Assembly: GCF_016806125.1 (NCBI RefSeq)
Contig: NZ_CP047166.1
Coordinates: forward strand, 744,001 to 808,000
DNA: 64,000 nt
Direction of reading: 5' to 3'
DNA from: Ponticoccus alexandrii
GTDB taxonomy: Bacteria; Pseudomonadota; Alphaproteobacteria; Rhodobacterales; Rhodobacteraceae
Position 1 is the first letter of the stretch, and each line of letters begins with the position of its first letter. The translations under genes were made by a program, and so were the position numbers. The notes under the pieces were generated by a model. It had not been told where the DNA came from. It saw nothing but the letters and a program-made list of their open reading frames with translations, and did not search any database. Of this stretch, positions 15,844-25,897 are shown piece after piece.

Positions 15844-17036
15844 TCTCTTTCCTCCTGAGTGGTCTTTCGGAACGGGCCGTAGCCGGTGAGAATCTCGATA
15901 TCCTCGTCCACCGCGGCACGTTCCGCCTTGAGAAAGCGCTCCACCGCCTCGGAAAAGCCGGGGTTGGCGATCCAGTGCAGCGAATGGGTCTGCGCGGGCA
16001 GGTAGCCGCGCGCCAGCTTGTGGTCGCCCTGGGCCCCGGCCTCGACCCGGGCAAGCCCCTGGGCGATGGCGAAGTCGATGGCCCGATAGTAGCAGGCTTC
16101 GAAATGCAGGCAGGGGTGGTCCTCGACGCAGCCCCAGTAGCGCCCGTACAAGGCGTCGCGCCCGATGAAGTTCAGCGCACCGGCGACCGGTTGTCCGTCA
16201 CGTGTGCACATGACCAGCGCGATATCGTCGCGCAGGGTTTCATGCGCGATCTCGAAGAAGGCGCGGGTCAGGTAGGGCGCGCCCCATTTCCGCGCACCGG
16301 TGTCCTGGTAGAAGCGCCAGAAAGCGTCCCAGTGCCCGGGCCGGATGGCCTTGCCGGTCAGAGTCTCGATCTGGCCGCCGAAGCCTTGCGCGGTGCGGCG
16401 TTCCTTGCGGATGGTCTTGCGCTTGCGGCTGCTGAGGTCTGCGAGGAAGGCGTCGAAATCGGCGTAGCCGCGGTTGTACCAGTGGAACTGCTGTGTCACG
16501 CGCCGCAGGAGGCCCATGTGCTCGCCCGCGATGGCCTCTGCCTCTGTGCAGAAGGTGGCGTGCAGGGAGGACAGCTCGTTTTCGACGGCGAGCTGCACGG
16601 CCCCCTGGATCAGCGCCGACATGCCGGTGGTCTCGTGCCCGGTTTTCGTGAGGAAGCGGCGTCCGGTGGCGGGGGTGAAGGGCACGGCGATCTGCAGCTT
16701 CGGGTAGTAGTTGCCGCCCGCGTTTTCCAGCGCGTGGGCCCAGTTGTGGTCGAAGATGTATTCGCCCTGGCTGTGGGTCTTGCCGTACAGCGGCGCCACG
16801 GCGATGGTCTCGCCCTCCGCGTCCACCACGAGGTAGCGCGGCTCCCAGCCGGTGCCGCGCCCGACCGAGCCGCTGTCTTCCAGCGCGCTGAGGAAGCGGT
16901 GGGTGGTGAAGGGATCGTTGGGGCGGCCTCTGGCCGCTTCGGGGCAGGCGCAGGCATCCCAGTCGCCGGGGGCGATCTGCGAGAGGCTTGTCAGCACGGA
17001 GGCGGTGAGCGTCGGGCCGGGGCTCTGGTCGGTCAT
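15840..17036 (-). CDS. DUF482/FemAB-like GNAT acyltransferase
   Basis: A 398-residue protein of the DUF482 (peptidogalycan biosynthesis-like) group, built from GNAT-fold halves. Recognisable blocks are [23 protein letters not shown], here covering the family core, [13 protein letters not shown], and [17 protein letters not shown] near the C-terminus. The biochemical reaction is unknown; transfer of an amino-acyl or acyl group is inferred from the fold. The start may be ATG 17036 or the adjacent GTG 17039. Its stop overlaps phhB, so the two are coupled. A role in pterin metabolism is not implied. Confidence 0.88.
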   Translation of the reverse strand: MTDQSPGPTLTASVLTSLSQIAPGDWDACACPEAARGRPNDPFTTHRFLSALEDSGSVGRGTGWEPRYLVVDAEGETIAVAPLYGKTHSQGEYIFDHNWAHALENAGGNYYPKLQIAVPFTPATGRRFLTKTGHETTGMSALIQGAVQLAVENELSSLHATFCTEAEAIAGEHMGLLRRVTQQFHWYNRGYADFDAFLADLSSRKRKTIRKERRTAQGFGGQIETLTGKAIRPGHWDAFWRFYQDTGARKWGAPYLTRAFFEIAHETLRDDIALVMCTRDGQPVAGALNFIGRDALYGRYWGCVEDHPCLHFEACYYRAIDFAIAQGLARVEAGAQGDHKLARGYLPAQTHSLHWIANPGFSEAVERFLKAERAAVDEDIEILTGYGPFRKTTQEERE

Positions 17037-17069
17037 CACGGGTTCAATCTGGCGTTTCCGCCCGGGGGT

Positions 17070-17825
17070 TCAAGCCGTGTAGCCTTCGAATGTGATGTTC
17101 TGCGCGATGGTTCGCGCGGCGGCCTCGTCTTCTGGCGAGCGGATGGTCCAGCAGAGCACGGCCAGGCCCTGCGCCTCCAGCGCGGCGACGTGGGGCGACG
17201 AGAGGTCGCGGTGGTCGTGGCTGATGAAGCTGGCGCCGGTGCGGCGGGCATCGGGGATGCCGCGCAGGGCGTCGCGTGTGGCGGTGGGCAGGGTGGGCCA
17301 GTCCTGTGGCGCGTAGGCGCAGGTGGTCAGGCCGCGCGGGCGCTGCGGCATGCGTTCTGCCAGCGCCGCCACGGAATGCGGGTTGAAGGACATCAGCGCG
17401 ACCGGGCCGTCGTAGCCGTCGAGCGCCGCCGCGACAGCGTCCTCCAGCGGGCCGACCCTGGGGCCCATGGCGCCGTCCTGGTCCTTGACCTCGATCAGCA
17501 GCGGCACCGCGCCGCCGACCAGCGCCAGGACCTCGGGCAGGGTGGGAATGGTGTCGTTCCCGCCGGTGAGCGTCAGGCCGCGCAGCGCCTTGGCGCTGTG
17601 CTGCTGGATCGCGCCCCGCGTGCCGGTCAGCCGCTGCAGGTCGTAGTCGTGAAAGACCATGGCCTGCCCGTCGGCAGAGCGCTGGATGTCGATCTCGATG
17701 GCGTAGCCCGCCGCGATGGCGGCGCGGATGGCGGCGGGGCTGTTCTCGATCCGGCCCTCTGCACGGTCGTGCAGCGCACGGTGGGCAATGGGCCGGTCGA
17801 GGAAGGCGCGGGGCAGGGGCGTCAT
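17070..17825 (-). CDS. glycerophosphodiester phosphodiesterase
   Basis: A 251-residue GDPD-family enzyme that hydrolyses glycerophosphodiesters to glycerol-3-phosphate and an alcohol. The catalytic motif region is IAHRALHDRAEGRIENSPAA, with HR near residue 15. The metal-binding EIDIQRSADGQAMVFHDYDL carries the E-x-D and HD residues, and LLIEVKD supplies the later Glu and Lys. There is no signal peptide, so it acts in the cytoplasm. It sits 33 bp upstream of the DUF482 gene and 27 bp downstream of ridA on the same strand, making a four-gene run likely. Confidence 0.93.
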   Translation of the reverse strand: MTPLPRAFLDRPIAHRALHDRAEGRIENSPAAIRAAIAAGYAIEIDIQRSADGQAMVFHDYDLQRLTGTRGAIQQHSAKALRGLTLTGGNDTIPTLPEVLALVGGAVPLLIEVKDQDGAMGPRVGPLEDAVAAALDGYDGPVALMSFNPHSVAALAERMPQRPRGLTTCAYAPQDWPTLPTATRDALRGIPDARRTGASFISHDHRDLSSPHVAALEAQGLAVLCWTIRSPEDEAAARTIAQNITFEGYTA

Positions 17826-17852
17826 CGCGGTACCTTGGCTGCGTGTCCGGCC

Positions 17853-18317
17853 TCAGGCGATCTCGAAGATGCCTTCGATCTCGACCGCGACGCCGAAGGG
17901 CAGGCTGGCCGCCGACACCGCAGAGCGGGCATGGCGCCCGGCATCGCCGAGGATCTCGGCCAGCGTGTCCGAGGCGCCGTTGATCACCTTGGGCTGGTCG
18001 GCGAAATCCGGCGTGCTGTTGACGAAGCCGGTCAGCTTCACCACGCGCTTCAGGCGCGACAGGTCGCCGCCGCAGGCCGCGCGGACCTGTGCCAGCAGGC
18101 TGAGCGCGCAGGCCCTGGCGGCGGCTGCGCCTTCCTCGACCGAGAGGTCCTGGCCCAGCTTGCCGGTGATGAAGCCGTCGGGTCCCATCGAGACCTGTCC
18201 CGACACGTAGAGCGTGTTGCCCGAGATCACGTAGGGCACGTAGTTCGCCGCGGGTGCCGGCGCGTCGGGCAGGGTGAGGCCAAGCTCGGCGAGGCGGGTT
18301 TCGATGGGGTCGGACAT
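17853..18317 (-). CDS. RidA family (YjgF/YER057c) protein
   Basis: A 154-residue member of the larger RidA subgroup, similar to enamine/imine deaminases that clear reactive 2-aminoacrylate. The sequence YVPYVISGNTLYVSGQVSMG and the C-terminal LPFGVAVEIEGIFE are family landmarks. The usual active-site Arg of RidA (in the RAxVEV block) is not obvious here, where FGVAVEIE occurs, so deaminase activity is uncertain. AGGAA upstream supports the ATG at 18317. Confidence 0.88.
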   Translation of the reverse strand: MSDPIETRLAELGLTLPDAPAPAANYVPYVISGNTLYVSGQVSMGPDGFITGKLGQDLSVEEGAAAARACALSLLAQVRAACGGDLSRLKRVVKLTGFVNSTPDFADQPKVINGASDTLAEILGDAGRHARSAVSAASLPFGVAVEIEGIFEIA

Positions 18318-18403
18318 TGGGGCTCTTCCTGTGCAGTGTCGCGCGGAAGCTAGTCGCGTGCGCCTGCGATGAAAAGCCCCTGTTTCGGGCGGCACGAAGG
18401 ACT

Positions 18404-18495
18404 TTCGAACGCCGTTTCGCGTCGTAAGGGAGCCGGGACGAAGGCTTGCGGGAAACGGCGTTCGAAGGCCGTTCAAAGCCGGTTCGAACCGGCTT
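18404..18495. repeat. nested hairpin and TTCGAA palindrome, copy D
   Basis: Arms TTCGAACGCCGTTTC (18404-18418) and GAAACGGCGTTCGAA (18452-18466) enclose a 33-base loop. A perfect 20-bp palindrome AAGCCGGTTC/GAACCGGCTT (18476-18495) follows. It lies immediately after the HlyD gene stop (18508, minus strand) and shares the TTCGAA centre with copies A and B. Confidence 0.65.
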
Positions 18496-18507
18496 CCTCC
18501 CGCCCGC

Positions 18508-19812
18508 TCAGGTCTCGCGGAAGGCCCGCGCGAAGTAGTCGGTGAAGGGCTTCACCAGATAGGCCAGCGGGGTGCGGTCGGCGGTGCGGATGAAGGCCTC
18601 CACCGGCATGCCGGGGATCAGCGCCGTGCCCTCGGGCAGTCGGTCGATCTGGCCTTCGCTCAGCACGATCTCGGCGCGGTAGTAGCGCACGCGCGTCGAC
18701 TGGTCCTCGAAGGCGTCGGCAGAGATCTGCACCACGCGGCCGAAGAGCTCCGGCGTCTGGCGCTGATCCAGCGCGGCGAAGCGCAGCGAGACCTCCTGGT
18801 TCACGAAAAGCTGGTCGATGTGGATCGTTTCGACCTGCGCGGCGATCACCAGCGGCCGGTCCTGCGGCACAAGGTACAGCACCGGGTCCGCCGGGCGGAT
18901 CACCGAGCGCGGCGTGAAGATCGTCATGCCATAGACCACGCCGGACACCGGCGCGGTGATTTCCATCCGGCTGAGGCGTTCGCGCAGGGCGCGGGCCTGT
19001 TCGGCCAGTTCCCGTTCGCGGAATTGCAGGTCGCGCAGGGTGGTGATGGATTCCTCGCGGCGCTGGGTCTGCAGGCTCTGGATCTGGATGTCGATCTCGG
19101 TGATACGCCCCTCGGCCTGCGCCTTCTGCGCGATCAGCTCGCCCACCGTGCCGGTCAGCCGGGACTGTTCGCGTTGCAGCGCCAGAACCGTGCCGATCTT
19201 GGCCAGCCCGCGTTCCAGCAGCGACTGCTGGTTCTCCAGTTCCTGCCGGATCAGTGCCAGCTGTTCGTCCAGCGCCACCTGCTGTGCCTCGATCCCGCGC
19301 ACCTGATCCGTGATCTGATCCTTGCGCTTGGACAGCTGCTCAATCTCGCGCGCCACCGAATCGAGACGCGCTAGAAAGAGATTGCGCTGCCCCTCGACCA
19401 GTTCGCGGACCTCTTCGTCGGCCTCGGCCCGGGCCAGCAGTGCCTCAGGGAAGGTGATGTCGGCGGCGGTGTCGCGTTCCGCGTGAAGCCGCGCGCGCCG
19501 CGCCATCAACTCGTATAGCTGCCCCTCGGTGATCGCCAGTTCCGAGCGCAACAGCGTCGGGTCCAGCTTGATCAGCGTATCGCCGACCTCGACCGTGTCG
19601 CCCTCGCGCACGAGGATCTCGGCCACGACGCCACCGTCCGGGTGCTGCACCACCTGCCGGTTCTGGTCGACCTCGATCGAGCCCGAGGCGACGATGGCGC
19701 CTGATATGTTGGTGGTCGCGGCCCATGTGCCGAAGCCGCCGACGAGGATCAGCAGGGCGACGATGCCAAGGATCATCGGGCCGCGGGTGGGAAAGGCATT
19801 GGGGGCACTCAT
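18508..19812 (-). CDS. HlyD-family type I secretion periplasmic adaptor
   Basis: A 434-residue membrane fusion protein that links an inner-membrane ABC exporter to a TolC-like outer-membrane channel. There is one membrane segment at about residues 13-32 ([20 protein letters not shown]). It is followed by a biotinyl-lipoyl-like region ([20 protein letters not shown]), a long coiled coil (about 90-280) and the conserved [19 protein letters not shown] lies before the ATG at 19812, which overlaps the ABC gene stop by four bases. No secreted RTX substrate or TolC is adjacent. Confidence 0.95.
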   Translation of the reverse strand: MSAPNAFPTRGPMILGIVALLILVGGFGTWAATTNISGAIVASGSIEVDQNRQVVQHPDGGVVAEILVREGDTVEVGDTLIKLDPTLLRSELAITEGQLYELMARRARLHAERDTAADITFPEALLARAEADEEVRELVEGQRNLFLARLDSVAREIEQLSKRKDQITDQVRGIEAQQVALDEQLALIRQELENQQSLLERGLAKIGTVLALQREQSRLTGTVGELIAQKAQAEGRITEIDIQIQSLQTQRREESITTLRDLQFRERELAEQARALRERLSRMEITAPVSGVVYGMTIFTPRSVIRPADPVLYLVPQDRPLVIAAQVETIHIDQLFVNQEVSLRFAALDQRQTPELFGRVVQISADAFEDQSTRVRYYRAEIVLSEGQIDRLPEGTALIPGMPVEAFIRTADRTPLAYLVKPFTDYFARAFRET

Positions 19813-21545
19813 CGCACACCTCCGGGTGTTGCGGATTTCTGGATCTGCTGGTGATTCTTGACCATGCTCTGCAGCACTTCGTCCTTGGGTCCAAAGGCGG
19901 CACGGCTGCCGCCCTCGAGCATCAGCAGCATGTCGCATTCCTGGATCGCGGCGGGACGGTGGGCCATGATCAGCACCGACTTGCCTTCGGCCTTGAAACC
20001 CTTGATCGCCTTGTTCACGGCGGTCGATCCCTCATTGTCGAGGTTGGAGTTCGGCTCGTCCAGCACGAGGATCACCGGATCGCCGTACATGGCGCGCGCC
20101 AGCCCGATACGCTGTATCTGGCCACCGGACAGGCGCCCGCCAGCGGCCGTGACGCGGGTGTCGTAGCCATTGGGCAGTTTCAGGATCATCTCGTGCGCGT
20201 CGGCCTTCTGTGCGGCTTCCACGACCTTCTGCGCGTCGGGTTGGGGCGAGAGGCGGGCGATGTTCTCGGCGATGGTGCCGTCGAACAGCGTTACCCGCTG
20301 CGGCAGGTAGCCGATGTGCTGGCCCAGAACATCTGGGCCGTACTGATCCAGAGCGGCGCCGTCGAGCCGGATCTTGCCGCCTGCGGGCCGCCAGATTCCG
20401 GTCAGGGCGCGCGCCAGCGTCGACTTGCCGGACCCGGACGGCCCGATGACCCCAAGCGCCTGCCCCGGCATCAGGTTGAAGCTGACCAGCCGCAGCGCGG
20501 CCTGTTGCTCTCCGGGCGCGACGACGGTGAGTTGCTGCACGTCCAGCTTGGCTTTTGGAGCGGGTAGGGCGGTGCGCGGCGGCTCTTGCGGGGTCTCGGT
20601 CAGAAGCTGCGCGAGATTGTCCCAGCCCTTTCGGGCGCGCGTCACGGCAGCCCACTGGCCGATCGCCAGTTCCACTGGTGCCAGCGCGCGGCCCATCAGG
20701 ATGGACCCGGCGATCATGGCCCCGGGGGTCAGTTCGCCCTGCAGCACGAGGTAGGCGCCAAGGCCCAGCATCGCCGATTGCAGCAGCAGCCGGAAGGTCT
20801 TGGTCAGGGTGGTGAAGGTGCCGGTCAGGTCGGCGGTGGAGATCTGGCCGCGCAGGGCGTCGCCGCGTGCCACCATCCAGCGTTGGAAGGCATCGCGGCG
20901 CATCCCCAGCGCCTGCACCATCTCGGCCTCGGCACGGATTTGCTCGGAGGTCTTCTCGGCCTGCATCACGGCGGCGTTCGACTTCAGCGAAGGCGCCCGT
21001 GTCACCGCCTGGTTGACGAAGGTCACGACGATCAGCACTGCGCCCCCGGCCAGCGCGAGGTAGCCCAGCCACGGATGGAAGATGAAGATCGCCACGATGA
21101 ACAGCGGTGTCCAGGGGATGTCGAAGACCGCCATCAGCACCGGCGAGGACATGAGCCGCTGGATCGATTCGAGGTCGCGCAGCCCGGTTTGCGCCAGTTC
21201 GTCCGGCTGGACTGCCGACCGCCGCATGACCGCGTCGAAGACCCGCAGGTCCAGCGCCGCCTGGAACCGGGCCGCGACACGCCCCATGACCCGTCCGCGC
21301 ACGTAATCCAGAATTCCCATCATGCCGTAGAGAAAGACCACCAGCACCGACAGCGCGACCAGCGTCGCCTCGGACCGCGAGCCCAGTACGCGGTCGTAGA
21401 CCTGAAGCATGTAGAGTGGTCCGGTCAGCATCAGCATGTTCACGAAGAAACTGAAGATGGCGACGAACCAGTAATATGGGCGACTCTGGCGGCGCGCTGC
21501 GCGCAATTCGTCGCGGCCTGTGTCCCTTGTTCTCGAGGCGGTCAT
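19809..21545 (-). CDS. type I secretion permease/ATPase (PrtD-like)
   Basis: A 578-residue ABC half-transporter of the PrtD/LapB-like group that powers export of a protein without periplasmic intermediate. Six membrane helices occupy about residues 22-300. The nucleotide-binding domain shows Walker [10 protein letters not shown] (368-376), signature [16 protein letters not shown] and Walker [14 protein letters not shown]. There is no N-terminal C39 peptidase or C39-like domain. ATG 21545 is chosen because the frame upstream lacks homology and enters the mlaA promoter region. It is followed directly by its adaptor. Confidence 0.95.
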   Translation of the reverse strand: MTASRTRDTGRDELRAARRQSRPYYWFVAIFSFFVNMLMLTGPLYMLQVYDRVLGSRSEATLVALSVLVVFLYGMMGILDYVRGRVMGRVAARFQAALDLRVFDAVMRRSAVQPDELAQTGLRDLESIQRLMSSPVLMAVFDIPWTPLFIVAIFIFHPWLGYLALAGGAVLIVVTFVNQAVTRAPSLKSNAAVMQAEKTSEQIRAEAEMVQALGMRRDAFQRWMVARGDALRGQISTADLTGTFTTLTKTFRLLLQSAMLGLGAYLVLQGELTPGAMIAGSILMGRALAPVELAIGQWAAVTRARKGWDNLAQLLTETPQEPPRTALPAPKAKLDVQQLTVVAPGEQQAALRLVSFNLMPGQALGVIGPSGSGKSTLARALTGIWRPAGGKIRLDGAALDQYGPDVLGQHIGYLPQRVTLFDGTIAENIARLSPQPDAQKVVEAAQKADAHEMILKLPNGYDTRVTAAGGRLSGGQIQRIGLARAMYGDPVILVLDEPNSNLDNEGSTAVNKAIKGFKAEGKSVLIMAHRPAAIQECDMLLMLEGGSRAAFGPKDEVLQSMVKNHQQIQKSATPGGVR

Positions 21546-21741
21546 GATCGTGCCTGAGCCCTTTCTTTTGTCAGAGGCGGGTTTCTGTGGCAGGCTGGGC
21601 ATTCGGCGGCGTTTGTCGCCAATCTGCCACAACAGGTGTGAATCCGGCCGCCAAAGTTGGGTCCCCTGGAAAATGAATTTAAGTAGCCTTTTAGGGGGAT
21701 CATTACGCTTTCCCAAGGCTTTTGCACAGGGTGTTGCGGGA

Positions 21742-22491
21742 ATGCGTTTTGATCGGGTGATTTGGGGTGTTGTCATGTCCGGCATGGTGGCCGGGTGCAG
21801 CCTTCCGGGGCCGGGCGACATACCCGCGGACGGGGTCTACGATCCCTACGAGGCCAGCAACCGCCGCACCCATGCCTTCAACCGTTCTGTCGACGAACGC
21901 TTTCTGAAGGGTACGGGCGGCGGCTATGCCCGGACCGTGCCGGGCGAGGTACAGCAGGGGATTTCCAACTTTGCCGAGACGGTGTCGCTGCCCCAGACGG
22001 TGGTGAACCAGATCCTGCAGGGGCGGCTGGGCGCGGCCTCGAAGAACACCCTGCGCTTCTCCGCCAATGTCCTGATGGGCTTTGGCGGCCTGGCGGATGT
22101 CGCCACCGAGATGGGCCTGCCCGAGGACGGCACCGATTTCGGAGAGACGCTGTCGGTCTGGGGTGTGCCGGAAGGCGCCTATCTGGAGCTGCCGGTTCTG
22201 GGGCCCTCCACGGAACGTGACGCCATCGGGCGCTTCGCGGATTTGTTCCTTGATCCGGTCAGTTACCTGGTGCCGGCGCCCGAGCGTTACATCGGCACGG
22301 CGGCCCGCACGCTCGAGATGGTGGGCGACCGTGGGCAATATTCCGACACTGTCGATTCGGTGCTCTATGAAAGCGCCGACTCCTATGATCAACTGAAGCT
22401 GATCTACATGCAGAACCGCCGGTTCGAGCTGGGTCAGGAGGCGCCGGGGAACGAAATCGATCCCACCGCCATTGATGTATCAGGATTCTGA
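21742..22491 (+). CDS. mlaA: MlaA/VacJ outer-membrane lipoprotein
   Basis: A 249-residue MlaA homologue that removes phospholipids from the outer leaflet of the outer membrane and hands them to the Mla shuttle. A lipoprotein signal ends in SGMVAGCS with Cys19. The domain shows DPYEASNRRTHAFNRSVDE, VSLPQTVVNQILQG and GGLADVATEMGLPEDGTDFG. I chose the ATG at 21742 because it places the lipobox correctly. The upstream 200 bp are relatively A+T-rich and shared with the divergent secretion operon. MlaC follows 18 bp later. Confidence 0.95.
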   Translation: MRFDRVIWGVVMSGMVAGCSLPGPGDIPADGVYDPYEASNRRTHAFNRSVDERFLKGTGGGYARTVPGEVQQGISNFAETVSLPQTVVNQILQGRLGAASKNTLRFSANVLMGFGGLADVATEMGLPEDGTDFGETLSVWGVPEGAYLELPVLGPSTERDAIGRFADLFLDPVSYLVPAPERYIGTAARTLEMVGDRGQYSDTVDSVLYESADSYDQLKLIYMQNRRFELGQEAPGNEIDPTAIDVSGF

Positions 22492-22509
22492 ATTTTCCCG
22501 GGGGGTATC

Positions 22510-23097
22510 ATGAATTTTTCACGACGCGGCATTCTGGCAGGCGGGTTCGCAACGGTTTTGGCGGGCGTCGCCAGCCCGGGCTTCGCGCTGAGCGAGGGGC
22601 AGGCGCGCGGCCTGATCGAGGGCATGGTCTCCGAGATCAACCGGGTCATCGCCTCGGGCCGGTCCCCGGGTGCGATGTACGGCGATTTTGAGCGCATCTT
22701 CCAGAAATACGGCGATACCCGGGTGATCGCGGCCTATGCCATGGGCGCCGACGGGCGGCGCGCCTCGGGGGCGCAAAAGAAGGCCTTTACCGAGGCCTTC
22801 ACCGGCTACATTGCGCGCAAATACGGCAAACGCTTCCGCGAGTTCGAGGGGGGCCGCCTTGAGGTCCAGTCGGTGGGCCGGATCAAGAACGGCTTCGAGG
22901 TGAAGTCGACGGCCTTCCTGCGCAGCATGGCGCCTTTTACGGTGACCTTCCACGTGTCCGAGAACAACCGCTTCTTCAACATGTATGTCGAGGGGGTGAA
23001 CATGCTTCTGACCGAACGCAGCGAGATCGGCGCCATGCTGGACCGCCGCCGCGGGGACATCGACTCCATGATCGCGGACCTGCGCAAGGCGGGGTGA
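22510..23097 (+). CDS. mlaC: MlaC/Ttg2D-type periplasmic phospholipid-binding protein
   Basis: A 195-residue periplasmic lipid shuttle. The signal region MNFSRRGILAGGFATVLAG carries a twin-arginine-like SRRG and ends near FALS (residue 28). The core shows ALSEGQARGLIEGMVSEIN, FTEAFTGYIARKYGKRF and a C-terminal MLLTERSEIGAMLDRRRGDI segment. It is encoded 18 bp after mlaA, a common arrangement in this group; the MlaFEDB inner-membrane complex is not in the window. Confidence 0.92.
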   Translation: MNFSRRGILAGGFATVLAGVASPGFALSEGQARGLIEGMVSEINRVIASGRSPGAMYGDFERIFQKYGDTRVIAAYAMGADGRRASGAQKKAFTEAFTGYIARKYGKRFREFEGGRLEVQSVGRIKNGFEVKSTAFLRSMAPFTVTFHVSENNRFFNMYVEGVNMLLTERSEIGAMLDRRRGDIDSMIADLRKAG

Positions 23098-23098
23098 G

Positions 23099-23268
23099 CC
23101 CCGATCCGCGCAGCGGTGGACCTGCCGGGGGCAGGTCCAAGGGGCGAACGGGCGGAGCCCCGGGCCGTGAGGCGGCCCCGATCCGCGCAGCGGTGAACCT
23201 GCCGGGGGCAGGTCCAAGGGGCGAACGGGCGGAGCCCCGGGCCGTGAGGCAGCCCCTATCCGCGCAGC
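23099..23268. repeat. 77-bp tandem repeat, two full copies and a partial third
   Basis: Units begin CCCCGATCCGCGCAG at 23099 and 23176, and CCCCTATCCGCGCAG at 23253, giving an exact 77-bp period. Each full unit contains the dyad GGACCTGCC/GGCAGGTCC (altered to GAACCTGCC in unit 2). The array starts at the last bases of mlaC. No open frame runs through it. Confidence 0.85.
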
Positions 23269-23285
23269 ACTCCGACCCACCACTA

Positions 23286-23543
23286 GGCGCGGAATTAAGG
23301 GCGAAGCCCGCCGCACCATCATGCAGGAGGCATGTCTCCGATATGACAAGCCATCCGTCCCGCCCAAGCCGGGTTGATCTGGAAGGCGCACCTTCGGTGT
23401 GGATGTAGAAGGCGCACCTTCGGTGCGACGGTCCAGCGATTTGGCCGATGCAGGCGTAACCTGAAAAGGTTTGACGGACTTGACCGGGATGAACTGCCTT
23501 AAAGAGGTGTCGGTTCGCCGGACTACAGCCCTGCGATGGGGCG
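23286..23543. repeat. dispersed intergenic repeat, copy 1
   Basis: It begins GGCGCGGAATTAAGG (23286) and contains a duplicated 18-bp element GAAGGCGCACCTTCGGTG (23382-23399 and 23408-23425, period 26). It continues from GCGATTTGG (23436) to GATGGGGCGG (23543) with strong similarity to 28097-28206. The remaining bases to 23734 hold nothing I can name. Confidence 0.6.
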
Positions 23544-23734
23544 GTTCACTTGCCTGCGGGCGGTTGCTTCTATTCGAAGGGGGCGCGCGGTCTGTCTGGT
23601 TTGGCCGGCGTCACGCCCCTTTCCGCGTAACGTGATCAGCGACTTCACCGGCCGGGCGCTGGCGCGTGGCCGGTGTATCCGCGTCACCATGATCGTGCTT
23701 TGGCGAGGAGTCGCAGCCACCGACGTCGCCCCGA

Positions 23735-25897
23735 TCAGCCCCCGCCGAGGATGTCGCGCAGCACCTGTTCCAGCACGCTTTCCCGGCGGCGTTGCTGCTG
23801 CGGCACCGGCTGGGGTTGCGGCTGGGGCACCGGCTCGACGTATTGCGGTTCCGGCTGCGGCGGCGCCTGCGCGGGCAGGGGCTTCGGATCGACGCCCTCG
23901 TGCACGCCCGCCATAACCGCCTGAAATATCTCGGCGGGCAGGCCGCTGCCGGTGACGCCGGTCAGGGGCGTGTTGTCGTCGTAACCCATCCAGACGCCGG
24001 TCACGTAATCCGCCGTGAAGCCGACGAACCACGCATCCCGCGCCTCCTGGCTGGTGCCGGTCTTGCCCGCAACCTGCCAGCCCGGCACCTTGGCGCGCCC
24101 TCCGGTGCCCTCGGTCACAACCTTTTCCATCATCCAGATCAGCTGCGCCGCCGCCTCGGGGCGGATCACACGTTCCCCGATGCCGCCGCCCGTTCCCATC
24201 AGTGGCTCTGATTCGCCTTTCAGCCGCAACTGGCGCAGCCCGTAGGGGGTGACCGAAGAGCCGCCGTTCAGGATGCCCGCATAGGCGCCGGTCATTTCGA
24301 TCAGGGTCGCCTCAGAGGTGCCAAGCGCCATCGAGGGCACGTCTTGCAGTTCGCGTACAATGCCGAAGTCGCGCGCCACGCGCATCACCAGATCGCGCCC
24401 GACCGATTCCGAAACCTTGATCGCGGGAATGTTCAGAGACCGCTTCAGCGCGTCGACCAGAGTCACACGTCCGTAGTGCCTGCGCGAATAGTTTTCGGGA
24501 CACCATTGCCCCGAGCCGGGGATATTCAGGCAGTAAGGCTCGTCCACCACGGTATCGAGCGGCGAATGGCCCAGTTCCAGCGCGGTGGCGTAGATGAAGG
24601 GCTTGAAGGCCGAGCCGGTCTGGCGCACCGCCTGAAAGGCCCGGTTGAAAAGACCCGAGGCGTCGGTGTCGCGTCCGCCGATCATCGCCCGCACCGCGCC
24701 ATCCGCCGACATGACCACGACGGCAACCTCGGCCTTGGACCCTTCGCGCACCTTCTCGGCGAAAATCTGGTTCACGGCGCGCGCCGCCGCTTTCTGAATG
24801 TGCTGGTCGAGCGTCGTTTCGATGATGACGTCGTCAGTGGTCTTGCGGGTGAAAAATTCTGGTCCCGACCGCATGACCCAGTCGGCGAAGTAGCCGCCCG
24901 CCGTATCCTGTGCCTCGGGGGCGAGCGTGGCCGGGTTGTCCTGATAGCGCTGCGCCTCTGCCGGTGTCAGGTAGCCTTGTTCCTCCATCAGGCGCAGGAC
25001 CGTGGCCGCACGTCTCTGGCTGCGTTCGAGGTTTGCGGTGGGCGCAAGCGAAGAGGGCGCCGTGAGCAGCCCTGCGATCATCGCCGATTCGCCGGGGTTC
25101 AGCTCTGCCGCCGGTTTCGCGAAATAGCGCTGCGCCGCGGCTTCGGCCCCGTAGGCGCCGCCGCCCATGTAGGCGCGGTTGAGGTAGATCGTCAGGATTT
25201 CGGACTTGGAGTACTTCGTCTCCATCGCCATGGCGTAGATGGCTTCCTTGATCTTGCGCGTCAGCGACCCGCGGCGGCAGTCGGCGTTAAAGTCGGCCTC
25301 CGACTCCCATTCGCTGGGATCGTATTCCACGCCAAGGCAGCTCAGCTTGGCCACCTGCTGTGTGATGGTGGAGCCACCGTGCCCCGAGAGCGGCCCGCGT
25401 CCTTCCGAAAGGTTGATGCGGATGGCCCCGGCGACGCCGCGCGGGCTGACCCCGAGGTGGCGGTAGAATCGCTTGTCCTCGGTGGCGACGATCGCATTGA
25501 CCAGATGCTGCGAGACGGTGTCGGCAGAGACCGCGCCGCCGAACTGGTCGCCGCGCATCGCGAAAGCGCGTCCGTCACGATCCAGCAGGGTGACGGAGCC
25601 GCGCGCGCGCCCGTCGGTCAGGGTTGCGACCTCGGGCAGGGTGGACGAGACGTAGAAGACAGAGGCGCCGACCACCAGCGTAAGCACCACGGTCGTGAAC
25701 AGAACGACGCGCCAGACCAGCGCCCAGAGCGCGCGGAACGGCCATGTGATCGCCCGCACCAGCCGGTTGCCGCGGGGTTTGCGTGCCGGTTTGCGGCCTG
25801 CGGGCTTGCGGCCTTTCGCGGGTTTGGGCTTTCCGGTTTCGGCGGAATAGCGTCGGTCGGCCACTAGCCGCGACGGCTTTCGTCCCCTGGGTGTCAT
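23735..25897 (-). CDS. class A penicillin-binding protein (PBP1A family)
   Basis: A 720-residue bifunctional peptidoglycan synthase. A very basic N-terminal tail (residues 1-50, Lys/Arg/Pro-rich) precedes one membrane helix (about 62-84). The GT51 glycosyltransferase domain has ATEDKRFYRHLG (Glu140) and GGSTITQQVAKL. The transpeptidase domain has the S-x-x-K motif SAFK at 429-432 and KTGTS near residue 620. The last 50 residues are Pro/Gln-rich and end in a short helix. It polymerises glycan strands and cross-links them in the periplasm. It is divergent from glnK and flanked downstream by repeat-rich DNA. Confidence 0.95.
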   Translation of the reverse strand: MTPRGRKPSRLVADRRYSAETGKPKPAKGRKPAGRKPARKPRGNRLVRAITWPFRALWALVWRVVLFTTVVLTLVVGASVFYVSSTLPEVATLTDGRARGSVTLLDRDGRAFAMRGDQFGGAVSADTVSQHLVNAIVATEDKRFYRHLGVSPRGVAGAIRINLSEGRGPLSGHGGSTITQQVAKLSCLGVEYDPSEWESEADFNADCRRGSLTRKIKEAIYAMAMETKYSKSEILTIYLNRAYMGGGAYGAEAAAQRYFAKPAAELNPGESAMIAGLLTAPSSLAPTANLERSQRRAATVLRLMEEQGYLTPAEAQRYQDNPATLAPEAQDTAGGYFADWVMRSGPEFFTRKTTDDVIIETTLDQHIQKAAARAVNQIFAEKVREGSKAEVAVVVMSADGAVRAMIGGRDTDASGLFNRAFQAVRQTGSAFKPFIYATALELGHSPLDTVVDEPYCLNIPGSGQWCPENYSRRHYGRVTLVDALKRSLNIPAIKVSESVGRDLVMRVARDFGIVRELQDVPSMALGTSEATLIEMTGAYAGILNGGSSVTPYGLRQLRLKGESEPLMGTGGGIGERVIRPEAAAQLIWMMEKVVTEGTGGRAKVPGWQVAGKTGTSQEARDAWFVGFTADYVTGVWMGYDDNTPLTGVTGSGLPAEIFQAVMAGVHEGVDPKPLPAQAPPQPEPQYVEPVPQPQPQPVPQQQRRRESVLEQVLRDILGGG

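Noticed and set aside
15975..18353. A 792-codon open frame on the plus strand
   Set aside because: It is antisense to the DUF482, phosphodiesterase and ridA genes. High G+C gives long antisense frames, and the translation has no recognisable domain.
18476..18495. GGTTCGAACC as a possible tRNA T-arm
   Set aside because: It is the centre of a perfect palindrome with no cloverleaf around it. I saw no tRNA anywhere in the window.
23099..23268. The 77-bp array as a CRISPR
   Set aside because: The units abut with no unique spacers, and each is far longer than a CRISPR repeat.
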